A stretch of 64,000 nucleotides of DNA. It comes from Vanilla planifolia. Lineage: Eukaryota; Streptophyta; Magnoliopsida; Asparagales; Orchidaceae. The notes beneath the pieces were generated by a model, which was given only the letters and a program-made list of their open reading frames with translations, made no database searches and was not told the origin of the DNA. Positions 13,701 to 25,700 of the stretch are shown here, one piece after another. The DNA is taken from NCBI GenBank assembly GCA_023846275.1, contig CM043875.1, forward strand, positions 25,896,851-25,960,850. Reading direction: 5' to 3'. The translations under genes and the position numbers were made by a program. How positions within the stretch are numbered: the first letter of the stretch is position 1; every line of letters begins with the position of its first letter.

Positions 13701-16700
13701 GAACTTATAGGCTCAACATTATGAGACAATTCGATCCATATTCCTTATTTATTGAAGGCTAATAAAACCTAGATTCTACTAAGGTAATGTTTTTATTTCA
13801 ACTCATATGTTTTGCTTTTCCTTTAGAACGTAATTTAGTTATCAGGTAATTCTATAACGAGGTCTTAGTAATGCACAATGCTTTTTTTTTAATAGGTATC
13901 CATTGGAGTGCTTGTCCTTAAACCATAAATTATGTAAAGTTACGACAGTTAAATAATCATCATCTTTTAGTCTAAAAATTTGAAATACTAAATTCAAGTG
14001 AGAACAAACCCAATGCTCAATTAGCTTATTTTGATTCCTAGGTTTGTGTTTTATAGTAAAGTAGTCCTAAAAAAGTTTGATCCATTTTGTATGTCTATGA
14101 TTTAATTTTCTTAAAGTATTAATGTTCTTCAATGTATGGTGATCTGTGATCAACATAAATTCTTTATGGAGCAAATTATGTCTTCCATGCCTCAAAGCTT
14201 AGCATAAAACTCTATGATATACATTGAGTACCTCTACTTAGTATTGTTTAACATTTTATTGAAATAAACTATTGGATGCCCTTTCTGGCTTAAAATTCCA
14301 CAATTCTAATTCCTAATGCATCACAAGCAACGTCAAATATTTTAGAAAAATCTGGTAATCTAATACTAGTAATAAAGTCATTAAGATCTTAATTTGGGTA
14401 AAGGTCTTTTCTGTTTCATTATTCCAAACAATATTGTTATTCTTCAATAGATTAGTTATAGGTGTCATCATTATATTAAAATCTTTAATAATTCTCATAT
14501 ACAAGTAACTTGAACATAGAAACTATGGGCTTATGTAAGGTTTTTAGGTCTATACGAATCTATTATTGCTTTTAGCTTCTCAGAATCAAGTCAAAAGGCT
14601 TTTAGTGGTCACATAAAGCATAAGAAATTCATTTCAATCTTCATAGTTATACTTTTTTTAAATTCATGAATTATTTTTCTACCCTTGACTTTTCAAAAAC
14701 TTTTTTAAAATGCTCCAAATGAGTATATTCATTAGGGCTATATATCGATATATCATCAATGTAAATTATAGAAAATCTTCTTACAAAGGAGTGTTTGATA
14801 GTATAACTAACTACTTGTATAATCTTCTTAGAGTTTTAAAGCCATCTTTTAATCGTTTCTACGTCTAATCATAATTTGATTGTAATCACTTATCTATCTT
14901 TGAGAAATAATTTTTTCCAATAACTACATCCAACATCTCAAGTCGAGGTTTGGGAAACCAATAGTTTGATAATTTTATTAATACACTTCTTTTAACTTTC
15001 ATCCTTCTTAAAGAGCACAAGTACAACACATGAACTCAAACTCTCGTAAAGGAATCATTTTCTAAAGATTACATCAACTTACCTCTTGAGCTTAGCATGC
15101 TCATTAGGGTTCATCTTATAATATGGTAGACTTGAGATCTATGAACTTAAGATAAAGTAATTGGTATACTGAATGTCTATTATGAGAAGTAGTTTGTTTG
15201 GAAGTTCCTCTAGGGTAATGTCAATAAACAATTGTAATTTAGTAGCCTTTGAAGAAATGATTTGGTTTGATCTGATAGGTTCTATGCAGAATACCACAAA
15301 TGTCTTTCACGGTTTTTCATGGGATGATTAACTACTAGGAAAGTTGATGCCAACTGTATTTGAGATTTGAGAAAAACCTCATGGTTCCTTATCATTGGGC
15401 CCCAAGCAATAGGTGTGCTAACACACCCTTGATTTGGAATATGCTCTCCAAACTGGTTAGTAGAACCTCTTTGATATGTAGGTGATGCAAAGTTGATTGC
15501 CAGGAAATTCCTTCTTGAGACGATTAAATCTAACCCTTGCTAATTTCCAATATTATTCCTCCTAACATTTATACTTGTGATTAGATTGGCCATTTAGAAG
15601 TTCTCTAAGAGTTTGAAAAATAATCAACTATAGCTTCTTTTTCTTGGAAGCAACAAATTTTAACTCGAAAGGATAGTTTAGAAGGCTGAATCTTCTTAGA
15701 TACCTTAAAGGATATAATCTCACATGTTGGTCATTGAACTCGAATATATAAATGTTCTCCCTCCCATAGTTTAGTACACTTAGATCACACAACCAAGAAC
15801 TTCTTGGTCAAATGTTGGCCATGTTCATGGGTTGAACATCATACCAAATTCTATTCTTAAATGGTTATATTTAGTGGTACCAAGCACCTACATGTGATTG
15901 ATAAAGAGATGTCCTTTACCCAACTCAAATGAAATGGTTAGGGATGAGGTTCAGTTTTAAGATTGATCCCTTTGAGTCCATTTGTAGAAATCAGATTTAT
16001 AGCATTCCCACTATTTATCATCAATCTAAACTTTATGGTATTGCAACTCACAAAGTTTTGAAGATGTTTTTTTGCCTTCACATTGTCCCTCACCTACGTG
16101 CTCACTATCTTCCTCACGTTGTCCCTCATTAGTAAGAACGATATTTTCTTCTATTTCCTCATAACATTAATTCTCTTACTGTTTAGAATAACCTTACATT
16201 GATATTTTTTTTGATCGAGTTGTTTGCACTTGCCCTTAGCAGTTTGAGTACTAGATGAAAATATAAGCAAACCAAGCTTAGTGATAGCCTTAGGTACCCC
16301 AATAATTGAACCTAACCTTTTGCATCTAATGTTCATACATTATTTTCTTGAGTCTCTTGACCAATTAGGCTAATTTCTTTTCCTCTTGTAATGATTGAGG
16401 ATCATGTAACTCTATCTAATTCCTAATCTCTAAACTAAGTCTTAAAATAAATGTATTGGTTAATTGTCAATTTGTTTTGGTGGTTAAGTCGTCAAAAGTA
16501 TATAGATACTCGACCACAGTAGTTTCTTGACTATTTAATCTTTTGTCATACCTAGGACCATATAGTTTTAGTATCTCTTTCATCTCTTCCAAAGTTAGAA
16601 CTCTTTTACTTAAATTTTGTTTCTTTATTAAGGTATTTGTCTAGAATATTTGGGCTTGACTTATTAACTTCACTTTGGCAAAGCTAGGTATTTGATAATC

Positions 16701-19700
16701 ATCAAAGCCACACTAGTCTAAGAATCGTTAAGGTCATAAACATCATCAAATTTTGATGCTTTAACCTGAACATTGTTGTGGATCTCCATAAGGTCATCCA
16801 TATGGTTACTAAGAGGTTGAGGTCTCTTATCCAACCAATGCTTTTTAGGTAAATGATGATATCCTTTGAAAGGTTTATTTGGATAAGGTAGGGTTAAGTT
16901 CTTAATCAAATTGGGTTCTTAGAAAGTAATTTAGTTACAAGTTTGGTATAATATTTAATTCACTCATTTAGTTGTCACTCGGGGATTAATGATAAGCTAG
17001 GTTAAATTGTGGCTAGTTAGTTGAAGTGAATTAAGTTGAACACATGTTTATTGGATTTGCAATAAAAAAATACCTATCATGCTAAGCTTATATAGAAAAT
17101 TAAAGCCATAATAAAGAGAAAAATACTTTGGTTATTCACAAGCTGATTTGCTTATAATAGTCCTTTTAATTTAGTCTCTTCAACTTCTAGCTTGGTTTCT
17201 TGTGATGACAAACCCACTTTGATGTGATAATCTTCAAGCCCTTAAATCTCGATTTGAAATTGAGCCATTATAGTGGTTGGAACTTTACAAAGCCTTGGCT
17301 TTGACATCAAAACTTGACGGATGTGCATATCGAATTGTGGTGGCGGCAAGTGGTGACTAGATTGTAGCGTCGGTTTGGGCGGAGACCAAATTTAGTGGTG
17401 TCGGGTCTGACTGTAGCCCATGTAGTTTATTGTTGAGCCATAGTGACAATGGATTGCGGGAGGCGACTAGGGCATAGAGCTATAGTGGCAACGGGCTTGT
17501 GCTCGGGCATTTGGAAAAGGGCCAGTAGGGGACTTGAGTGGTAGTAGTGATGAGGTTGCAATGTCTAGGGTAGATTTGAGAAGGCTAAAACAGCTTCCAT
17601 TGTGCGATGATGATTAAAAGCCCAAGTGTGTTAACAGTGTTCAGCGAGGGAGCCCAAGAGGCTGAAATGAGGGAAGATGACCATTGATGTGGAAGGCAGC
17701 ATCAATGGTGGTTGGAAAATAGTGGCACAATACTGAATTTAGGAAGGAGGTTTGCAAGCTCAACAAGGAAGCAAGTAGGAGGCCAAGGCAAGGATGTGAC
17801 ATTGAGGGATAAGAGCAGCCTATAATCGGGTAGTTGTGGTGGTGACGAGTCAAAAGGATTGCAGACAAGGTTTCAAACAATGGAGGTCAGGGTGTGACAT
17901 GGATGACAGTGGTGGAGATGGATAGGTTGGATTGCTAATTGTGTAAAGAGCAATCTAACCTATGTATTTTTAGAGGTTCCTCCATTACATGCATGCATCA
18001 CATATAAACCTTGGTTGTTATCAAATTTATGGCAAATCAAAAGCTTTTTCTCATTTAAAATAAGAGTTTAAATGGGTTACAATAGACACCCTTATTGGAA
18101 CCATAAAAATCAAAATATCTCAAACTTAAAAACTAACAAAACAATAAAAAAATAAAGAAAATTGTATGGGAAGACACACTGAGAACAAAATAAGGAAAAT
18201 CATCGGGTGTTATAAAGACCTGCATAACCCAATAACCTAAATAAACTCATTAAACTCTTATTTATTGTTCTTTTTTGTCTTGTTTGAAATTTTTTGCACA
18301 GTTGACGATGAACTTGGGTATTTTGTGTCTTGAATTCTTTTGGTTTCTCTTGTTTTTCTATATCAAACTATTTAACTTAAATTACCTACATAAGAAACCA
18401 TTTTAATGTTGCTTGCGTTAATCTTTTAGCTAGTGGAGTTAGGTGCCTTGAGGTTTGCAACTTTAATCCAAGCTCCTCTGAGAGTTTTGAATTTTAGTGA
18501 TCTACAGATGATTGCAACACCTAAATGTAATCTATCAACATGCAATTACTATAAATAGTTCTATCTGGGAATTTAACTTATGAATTTAATAGTTATTCTA
18601 GATCATATGAAACAATACTTAAATCATAATATTAAAAATTAATTAATTTTACTAGTAAAAGGGAAGAAGTGTCCAAAATGAATAAAAGCCACGTAAATCT
18701 TAATGTTGATGATGGTGTCTCATGAACTAGTCAGCATAAGGTCAACATCACAACGATTGTAGTGACAGCAGTATCTCTTGGCAGTGGTAACAGTGTTCTT
18801 AGCAAAGGTATGATACTCTTTGATGGCAACCCTCATTTGTGAAGAAGAGGAGAAAGAGGGGATGCTTGCTACCCAAGGTTTTGGGAATGGATGACTTTGA
18901 CAGCAGCCTAAAGGAAAGCAATAGGATTTAAAGTTTTAGTAAAGAGATCTAAGAGGAAGGAACCTGGTGACTGGTCTCCCAGGCTATTTCCTGTCAGTGG
19001 CAAATAATATTGGCAATGGTGATGAAAAGTTGGAGGAATTACAAGAGGAGAGAAGTGGGTGAGAGGTGCTGCATGAGATTAGGATGTTGGGAAAAATCGG
19101 GAGAGGGAATGAATTTAGGTTCAGGTTTAGTGCATTTTGTAGTCTTGTTTGACTGAACCTAACCAATATAGTTTTTTTTTTAAAAGGTTTACATGGAGTT
19201 CTTTTTATGTAGCTAAGGTAGCTTACATAGAAGAGGTGGCCTATTGATTTAGCAAAGAACCAAGACATTTAATTGCATTAATATTCGGTGGCATGCATGC
19301 TGGGTGGTGCATAACCTTTTAACAGTCTTGCGTTTCTTTTGTTAGGAGGGAAGTCCATAATTTGTTATTAAACACGAGTGTTTGAGCGTATGTGATGGGC
19401 TTTTTCTGATAGAAACATGAAGCATTTCTTGGGCAAGTTATTATAGGGGTTAGCTAATGAAATGGATTCAAATTACATCAGTAAATCTGCAAAGATGTAA
19501 AGGCTTAACACAATCCCTGGAAGTTCTTTGGAGCTAATGCATTTGAATGTTGAATTTAGTAGGTTTGACCCTTTGAAATGTATTGTCTCCTTTGTGGTAT
19601 CTATGTAAATCTGCAATGTATGCCTTGTCTTTGTATGGTGGCAAAGACGTTGGACGTCGAAGTGATAAAAATTAGTATAATGGTAACAATTTAATGTACT

Positions 19701-22700
19701 AAAGTGGCAATTACAACCTGTATTAGAATTTTTGGGCTGCGTGGTTTAGTTGCATAAATACATGTCTTTCTCATGCATTGACTGGCTAATCCCATTTGAC
19801 ATGTAGTATCCAATAGAAGAGATTTTGAATCTAGGGTGACATTCATTCAACAGAAACACAATACATTTCTCCATGATTTTTCTTCACTTGGCGCATTGCC
19901 CTTTATACCCATTTGAATTTGATGTCCTAATTAAGTTAAATTTATTGTGACTTAGCTATATGGATCCAGAGGCTGTTGTTGGATGTGATGATGGCAGAGC
20001 CCATGTATTTGATATGTACAGTGGGAGGTGCACTCGTATTATTTGGTAAAAATTCTAGCTTATTGAAATCCAATACTTCCATTTTGAGTACTCTAAATGT
20101 GTTTTTCTCTCTCACTGCTGCTTGAAGATCCTTTTTCTAATATATTTTTGTTAGTGTTGAAATGAATGACATCTTAATTAGTGGTTGTGCTTGTCAATCT
20201 TTCTTCATACCTTTTAAATGAGTGATTAAGTCAACTTTGATATGAATGACATTGAAATGAAAATCAATTTGAAGAGGTAGAAATTTGAGATGTTGCACAA
20301 AAAAGTCCAATTCCCATGAATTGTACATTTTTAGATAGCACATGTAGTATGAGAAAGTATTTAGATAGCACATCTCGAATCTAGAAAATGGGTTGCCTTG
20401 ACTACATGGAGTATGAGGAAGTATTTTTATTTTAGCTAAACAATTGTTGAAGTTAGGAGTGTAGCTTTCTATTGTGTTAAAAATAGCCATATAGTCTCAA
20501 AGGAAATATGAAAAACAGCTAATTTAATTCCAAATAATGCTTAAATCAACAATTCTAATATTGAAAAATGTCAACTACTGAAATCTTCAATCTTAACTAA
20601 ATGCTAATGAAATAAGAATATGGTAATTTAGTACCCATTCCAAATGATACTATTGACGATACTCTTGTGATGAAAATTTTTGTCAGCTAGCTGGATTTAA
20701 AAAATATCATTGAAATGGGTGAGTTTGCAAAGCAACTTAATTGGTGGAATCACCTATTAAAACATAAATGGTAAGGACTAGGCAATGAAATGCAAATATA
20801 GTGACACGGTTATAATAAATAAATAAAATAACAAATACATGAATATATCTGCATGGCCAAAATATTTATGCAAATTACAATCATACTAATAGAAATAACT
20901 TTAATGAAATAAAAAAGAACTATCACATGCTATCATACAATCAATAGAGCAATCACTCTACTAGTCGTTAGTAAATATATTATTATTTTTATTAAACTAT
21001 AAATCCTATAATTCTTAACTTTAATTATTGCCTAGGTAAGTTAAGGTTGAGATACTTCTTTATGCTCCATGTTGTTGGGGTGAATCACCTTCTGGATCTG
21101 AGTTGTGAAAAAGTATCTTGTCTTTTGGACTATCTGAACATGATGTTACTTTCAAATTCCTCTCCTAATGGCTTAGGAAAACCATCTCTCTTAAAGGCCT
21201 CTTTGATGAACCATCTTAACAATCCATTAGTTTATCACCACAGATGGCTGCCATGAGTATGAGGCTTCCTATCTTGGAGGGGAAGCCAATCTCCCCTATA
21301 CATGGCAATTTTGCCTATATGATTTGATATTTTTTTTTAAAATGTAATCTAATATCCAACTAGTTGTGTAACTTTTGGCAGATAGGATACACCTTATAAT
21401 TCAAAAGACATTGAGAACATGTTTAATTCCTGCACACTGTTTGAGCAATATGAGCTCTACTAGGGAATATTTCTTATTCTGAATGAACATGAGTGGAAAT
21501 TTTGCTTGAGGATCAAAACATGCTGATAAATAAACTGTATAAGAATAGTAGTATTTGTTGTTACTAAGGTGATAAGAGTGGTCCAGAGGGAAGGTAAAGG
21601 TTTTTAAATTTTCAGTTGTTTAGATCCTATTTTTTCACTTGTTATTCCTATCTTATACTTCAAATTGAGAACCTCAGGATGAAAAGGCGACAAGCTTCCG
21701 ACTTGGTACGCCTCACCGACACCCCCTCAATTTTGTCTAAATTGATATATGAGTTGATCTTTCTGATTGTTTTGTACAATGATTCTTGAGTGATGAAAGC
21801 AACGCTGGAGTTTTTTGGACACTTGCAATCTTCCTGTGATGAAAGAATCTCGGGGTGTCTTTCTCTTCTGTTTGTCTTTGTTAAAGTTTTTTTTGCTTCA
21901 GATATGATTATTTTCTTGTTTTACAAAACATGTAATGATGTTCGTAGTTTTTCTTGTGATTTACTGAGATCTGTTGTTTCCACTCCAATGAATGCTTGCA
22001 ATTCACATTTGTGTTTGCAAAGATGTTTTCTTCTTTCTTACTGTGGTATATGTTTTACTGATCTCATTAGTTTGAGGAATATGAGATGTTAACATGACAC
22101 CTGTACAAATTTGAGGTATTTTTTGATCTGACTTGATCACCGTCAGTTTTTTGAGGGATTACTGAATGTCTCCAGTTTTTTTGGAGTTTCTCAAGCCAAA
22201 CTTAATATCTCTATAGTTTGGACCAGCTCTGTTCCGCTTGAACTTCATTGTTCATTAACACATGTTCCGTGAGCACCCTTCCACTGTCTATATATAGAAA
22301 ATTGGTTAGCATTCTTCATCTTGATTGCAAATATTTGACTTTCTCGTCAGGTAGAGACAGAGTTGATCATTGGAGGTTCCTCTCTCCTTTGATTGGACTT
22401 GATAGGCTTTTTTTGTGTCAGGTGCTTTCCCCTGAGTGGCACAACTCAAGATTAGGTAAGCTAGATCTCCTTTCTTTGTTGATTATGTGCTCTATATAAA
22501 TACGTGCCTGTTGTACCCATCCCACTGTGTCCAACCTGTGCATTACATCGTTAATTTAGAGTAATTTAGTGATTTTGCAATACAATCTTACACGCTAAGT
22601 TGCTGCATTCCATTTTCACTAGAAGTTGCCAAACCATGGCATATCTAACATATTATTTGCTCAAAAGTTATGCTGGCATGCTTGGTTCATGTTTTGTTAT

Positions 22701-25700
22701 ATGATAAATGCATTTTCACAGCGGAAATTCAATATAAAGTCTCTACTTTTTTTTAAAAAGATTATTAGCTTTACATTCTAAATATTATCACATGATCTGT
22801 GGATGTACTAGTTTACCTATGGGGTTGATGTGCGATTTATACTAGTGAAAGTAGTACAAAGTCAATCGGTGAGTGTCCCAAGAGTCTGTCTAATTAATCT
22901 TTTTTTTGCAAAATCCTGTTTGACACTGTTTATTGTTCTTATTATCGTGCATTTGTTCAACTCTTGACATCTGTGACTTGGTAGAAAACTCATATGAATT
23001 CCCAATTTCTATGTTGCTACCCACAATGTTTTTATTATCATTCATAATTTCTGCAGGATGCATGGTGCTCCAATTTCTTGCTTAGCTCTATCTGAAGATC
23101 AGTTGGTATTTGGTGGTTCAAATTTTGGTACTGTAGCTATGGCAGATCTTTCAACTGGGGAACAAGTTTTCTTGTTGAAGTCAGCATGTTCGTACTCAGG
23201 TTGTATGAGTCCATTTTTAACGCAATTTTGATGAAAATTTTACCAAATTATACTTGTGGTGTAGAGCAAGTTTTAATGTTAATATGACATGCATTAGCCT
23301 TTAATGTTTCATACTTGAAATGGATAATAAAGTGTTTTAAAATTGTGATTTGAAATAATAATAATAACAAGCTTTAATCTTATTAGGTGAGATGAGCCAC
23401 TTGAATCTTATGCACAAACCATTTGGTATCACTCATCCTGAGCTTATCCTCAATGGATGCTAAACGAACTTATTTCTAATCATATTGTTTCATGTATAAC
23501 TATGCTTTATTTGAATTTTTCCATCTCTACAATATTCATTTATTTATATATTTGAATTTCACAAGTCGACATTTTCTACTACATAATACTATTGACTTTA
23601 TATATTCTTATAAAACTTTTTATTTGAAGTTGTATGTTTGAATCACATAGCATTGTAGTATTAACCATTGTGTGTTTCCTACTTATATAAATCTTATTAT
23701 TAATATTTCTATTAATTTAGTTATTTTTTAGGTGGTCGTAAATTGGTGGAGCTATAATATCAAAAATGATATATGTTAAGTTTATAGCACTTTTGATTTA
23801 CTCAACCAGTTATCCTTTATGTTATTGTCTACCATTGAAGTTTCTTGCTTTAGTGACATGATGATCAAGACAAATATTCAAAATATTGACTATAGAATAT
23901 ATTGAAATTTTCCCCCCAAGTTATCCTCTTAATAGAGGACATACCTTAATGAAGTTAACTGCATCTGTTCTTCTCAGAAGTTTTTTTTTTTTAAATTTTT
24001 TGCCTCATTTTTTTGAATAGGGGAGACCTGAAACACATGTTCAAGGTTTCAAACAATTAACTTTGTCATCCATAAATTTCGTTAAGATATGTTTATTGGA
24101 GACGATTTAGTTTTGCTGACAAGAGTAGTTCCGTGGCAGTCCTTTTAGTCCTGTTCCTACTAACTTTTTTTTCCTTGTCTGCTTTTTTTGGTACTAGAAA
24201 ATTAAATATTGGGTAGCAGGGTATTTAGTTAGCTCATAATATCTATCTTAAAGTAAAGTATATATAGAGTTCACTTATTGGACGATATAGGACTGATGAT
24301 TGTTGAACAGGCAAGGCCCAACGTGTGGAGCCTAACAGTTTGTTTGGAGGTTAACACGTGAGAGGGTATCGTACTTATCTCTTCTAAGAGTCGAGCCAGT
24401 TGGCGCTCACATGGGACCTAATTTGCCCCCGCAAAGGACTTAACTAAAGTATAGTTCAACTTAAATAATTCATAATCTCTTCGATTACATGTTTTTGCAA
24501 ATACCAAAAAAATAGGTTTGAAGTTGATCAGGTGAAAAATATTACTTGACAGCTCTAAAAAGTTGTGATTAGTTCTTTCTTCTTGTTGGTTTTCTAATTT
24601 AACTGAACTGGTTTGCTTAAATATGTTTTCTATACTTTTTCTTCTAACAGCTCTGAAGTGCTTGTGCTTGAATTCACATTTACTTTTTGCTGGATCAATT
24701 GGTGGTTATGCTCATTGCTGGGATCTTAGGTCAGTCTCTAACATGTTGCATTCGCATCCATTTTGGGGGTTATAATTGAAAAACAGTTGTGTTTTTCAGC
24801 TGGCTTTTGTTTTTTATTTTACTTGGTTCAATTTTTGCCAGGATTCAGTTTTGTTATCAAATGCACATCTTAAGTATGAAGAATTGTTATGTAAGCTTAT
24901 ACTGATTTTTATCTATTTGTTTTGGATCTATGATTACGCAAGAATTGATGGAGAGTGATTTAAGCACGTGGTAATTGTGGTGTTTTAGCTATATGATAAA
25001 TTGCCTTTCTGGATCTCTCATCTGATATTTGCAGTTGACCCATTTCTGCTAAAGTTACCATAGAATATGATGTAACTATTGTAAATGTTCTAGATAAATA
25101 GGATGGGGCTAGTAGTTAACGATTTAAATATAATATATATTTTTTGTTAGAATGCAGAATTGAGACGAGATTGCGGTAATGTGGAAGTTGATTGAAGGTT
25201 TTCCTCTTTTAAATTAATTTGTTCTTTCTTAGAATTCTAGTAGATGGAACAAAACTCACTATCGACCTCTCATTAGATTACTAAAACACTAAATGATTGC
25301 AAGTGGCATTTTTTGAGTGAAATATCTCTTTATTTCCAACAGTCACCATCAAGTTGAGGTTTGGGAATGGGACAAAGGTAGGAAGTCTTTCTTTATCTCT
25401 TAGTGTGATATTTATTGGCCTATAGAATTTGTACATTGGGTATTCATAGACTTGCTCTTTATTTGCAATAGTTTCCATCAACTTGAGGTTTGTGAATGGG
25501 CTAAAGGTAGAAAGTCTATCTTTTTTCTCTTGAATTGATATTTGTTGTGCTATAGATTTTGATATATTGGGTGTTCATAGACTTGATGATGTGAATGAGG
25601 ATTTTGAGTTTAAGTCTTCCGGGATAGTGACATTGAGATATTTCAAGGATATATCCTTTTGGGTTAGTAATAAACCTTTTGCTTCTCAATCTTCACTCTT

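Larger units (their letters stand above)
11620..18365 (-). mobile_element. degenerate Ty3/gypsy LTR retrotransposon inside the giant intron
   Basis: Read on the minus strand the order is LTR, gag-like region, reverse transcriptase, RNase H, integrase, LTR, as in Ty3/gypsy elements. All reading frames are broken by stops and frameshifts, so the element is dead. The reverse transcriptase begins with YRMNPNEHAKLK and carries YIDDISIYSPNEYTHLEHF. The integrase has the RLHG..KTIILDKD block. The flanking repeats (about 11.6-12.54 and 17.3-18.37 kb) are direct and strongly diverged, so the insertion is old. It is antisense to the host gene. Boundaries are approximate and no target duplication could be found. 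Confidence 0.8.
3805..19955 (+). other. 16.15-kb intron of the F-box/WD-40 gene
   Basis: The phase-2 donor at 3804/3805 and the acceptor at 19955/19956 (GACTTAG) join CG+C into an arginine codon and continue the propeller. The intron is swollen by insertions: a duplicated block at 6835-7228, a 73-bp tandem duplication at 10146-10290, and a dead Ty3/gypsy element at about 11.6-18.4 kb. Around 4390-4440 the minus strand encodes a short CETCANGKHHP stretch, weakly reminiscent of a retroelement pre-integrase zinc motif. The remaining kilobases (3.9-6.8, 7.3-10.1, 10.3-11.6 and 18.4-19.9 kb) are AT-rich with nothing I can name. Confidence 0.8.

Noticed and set aside
20194-20490. 98-codon minus-strand open frame
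   Set aside because: Intronic, no family similarity, opposite strand to the host gene, with local repeats inside it.
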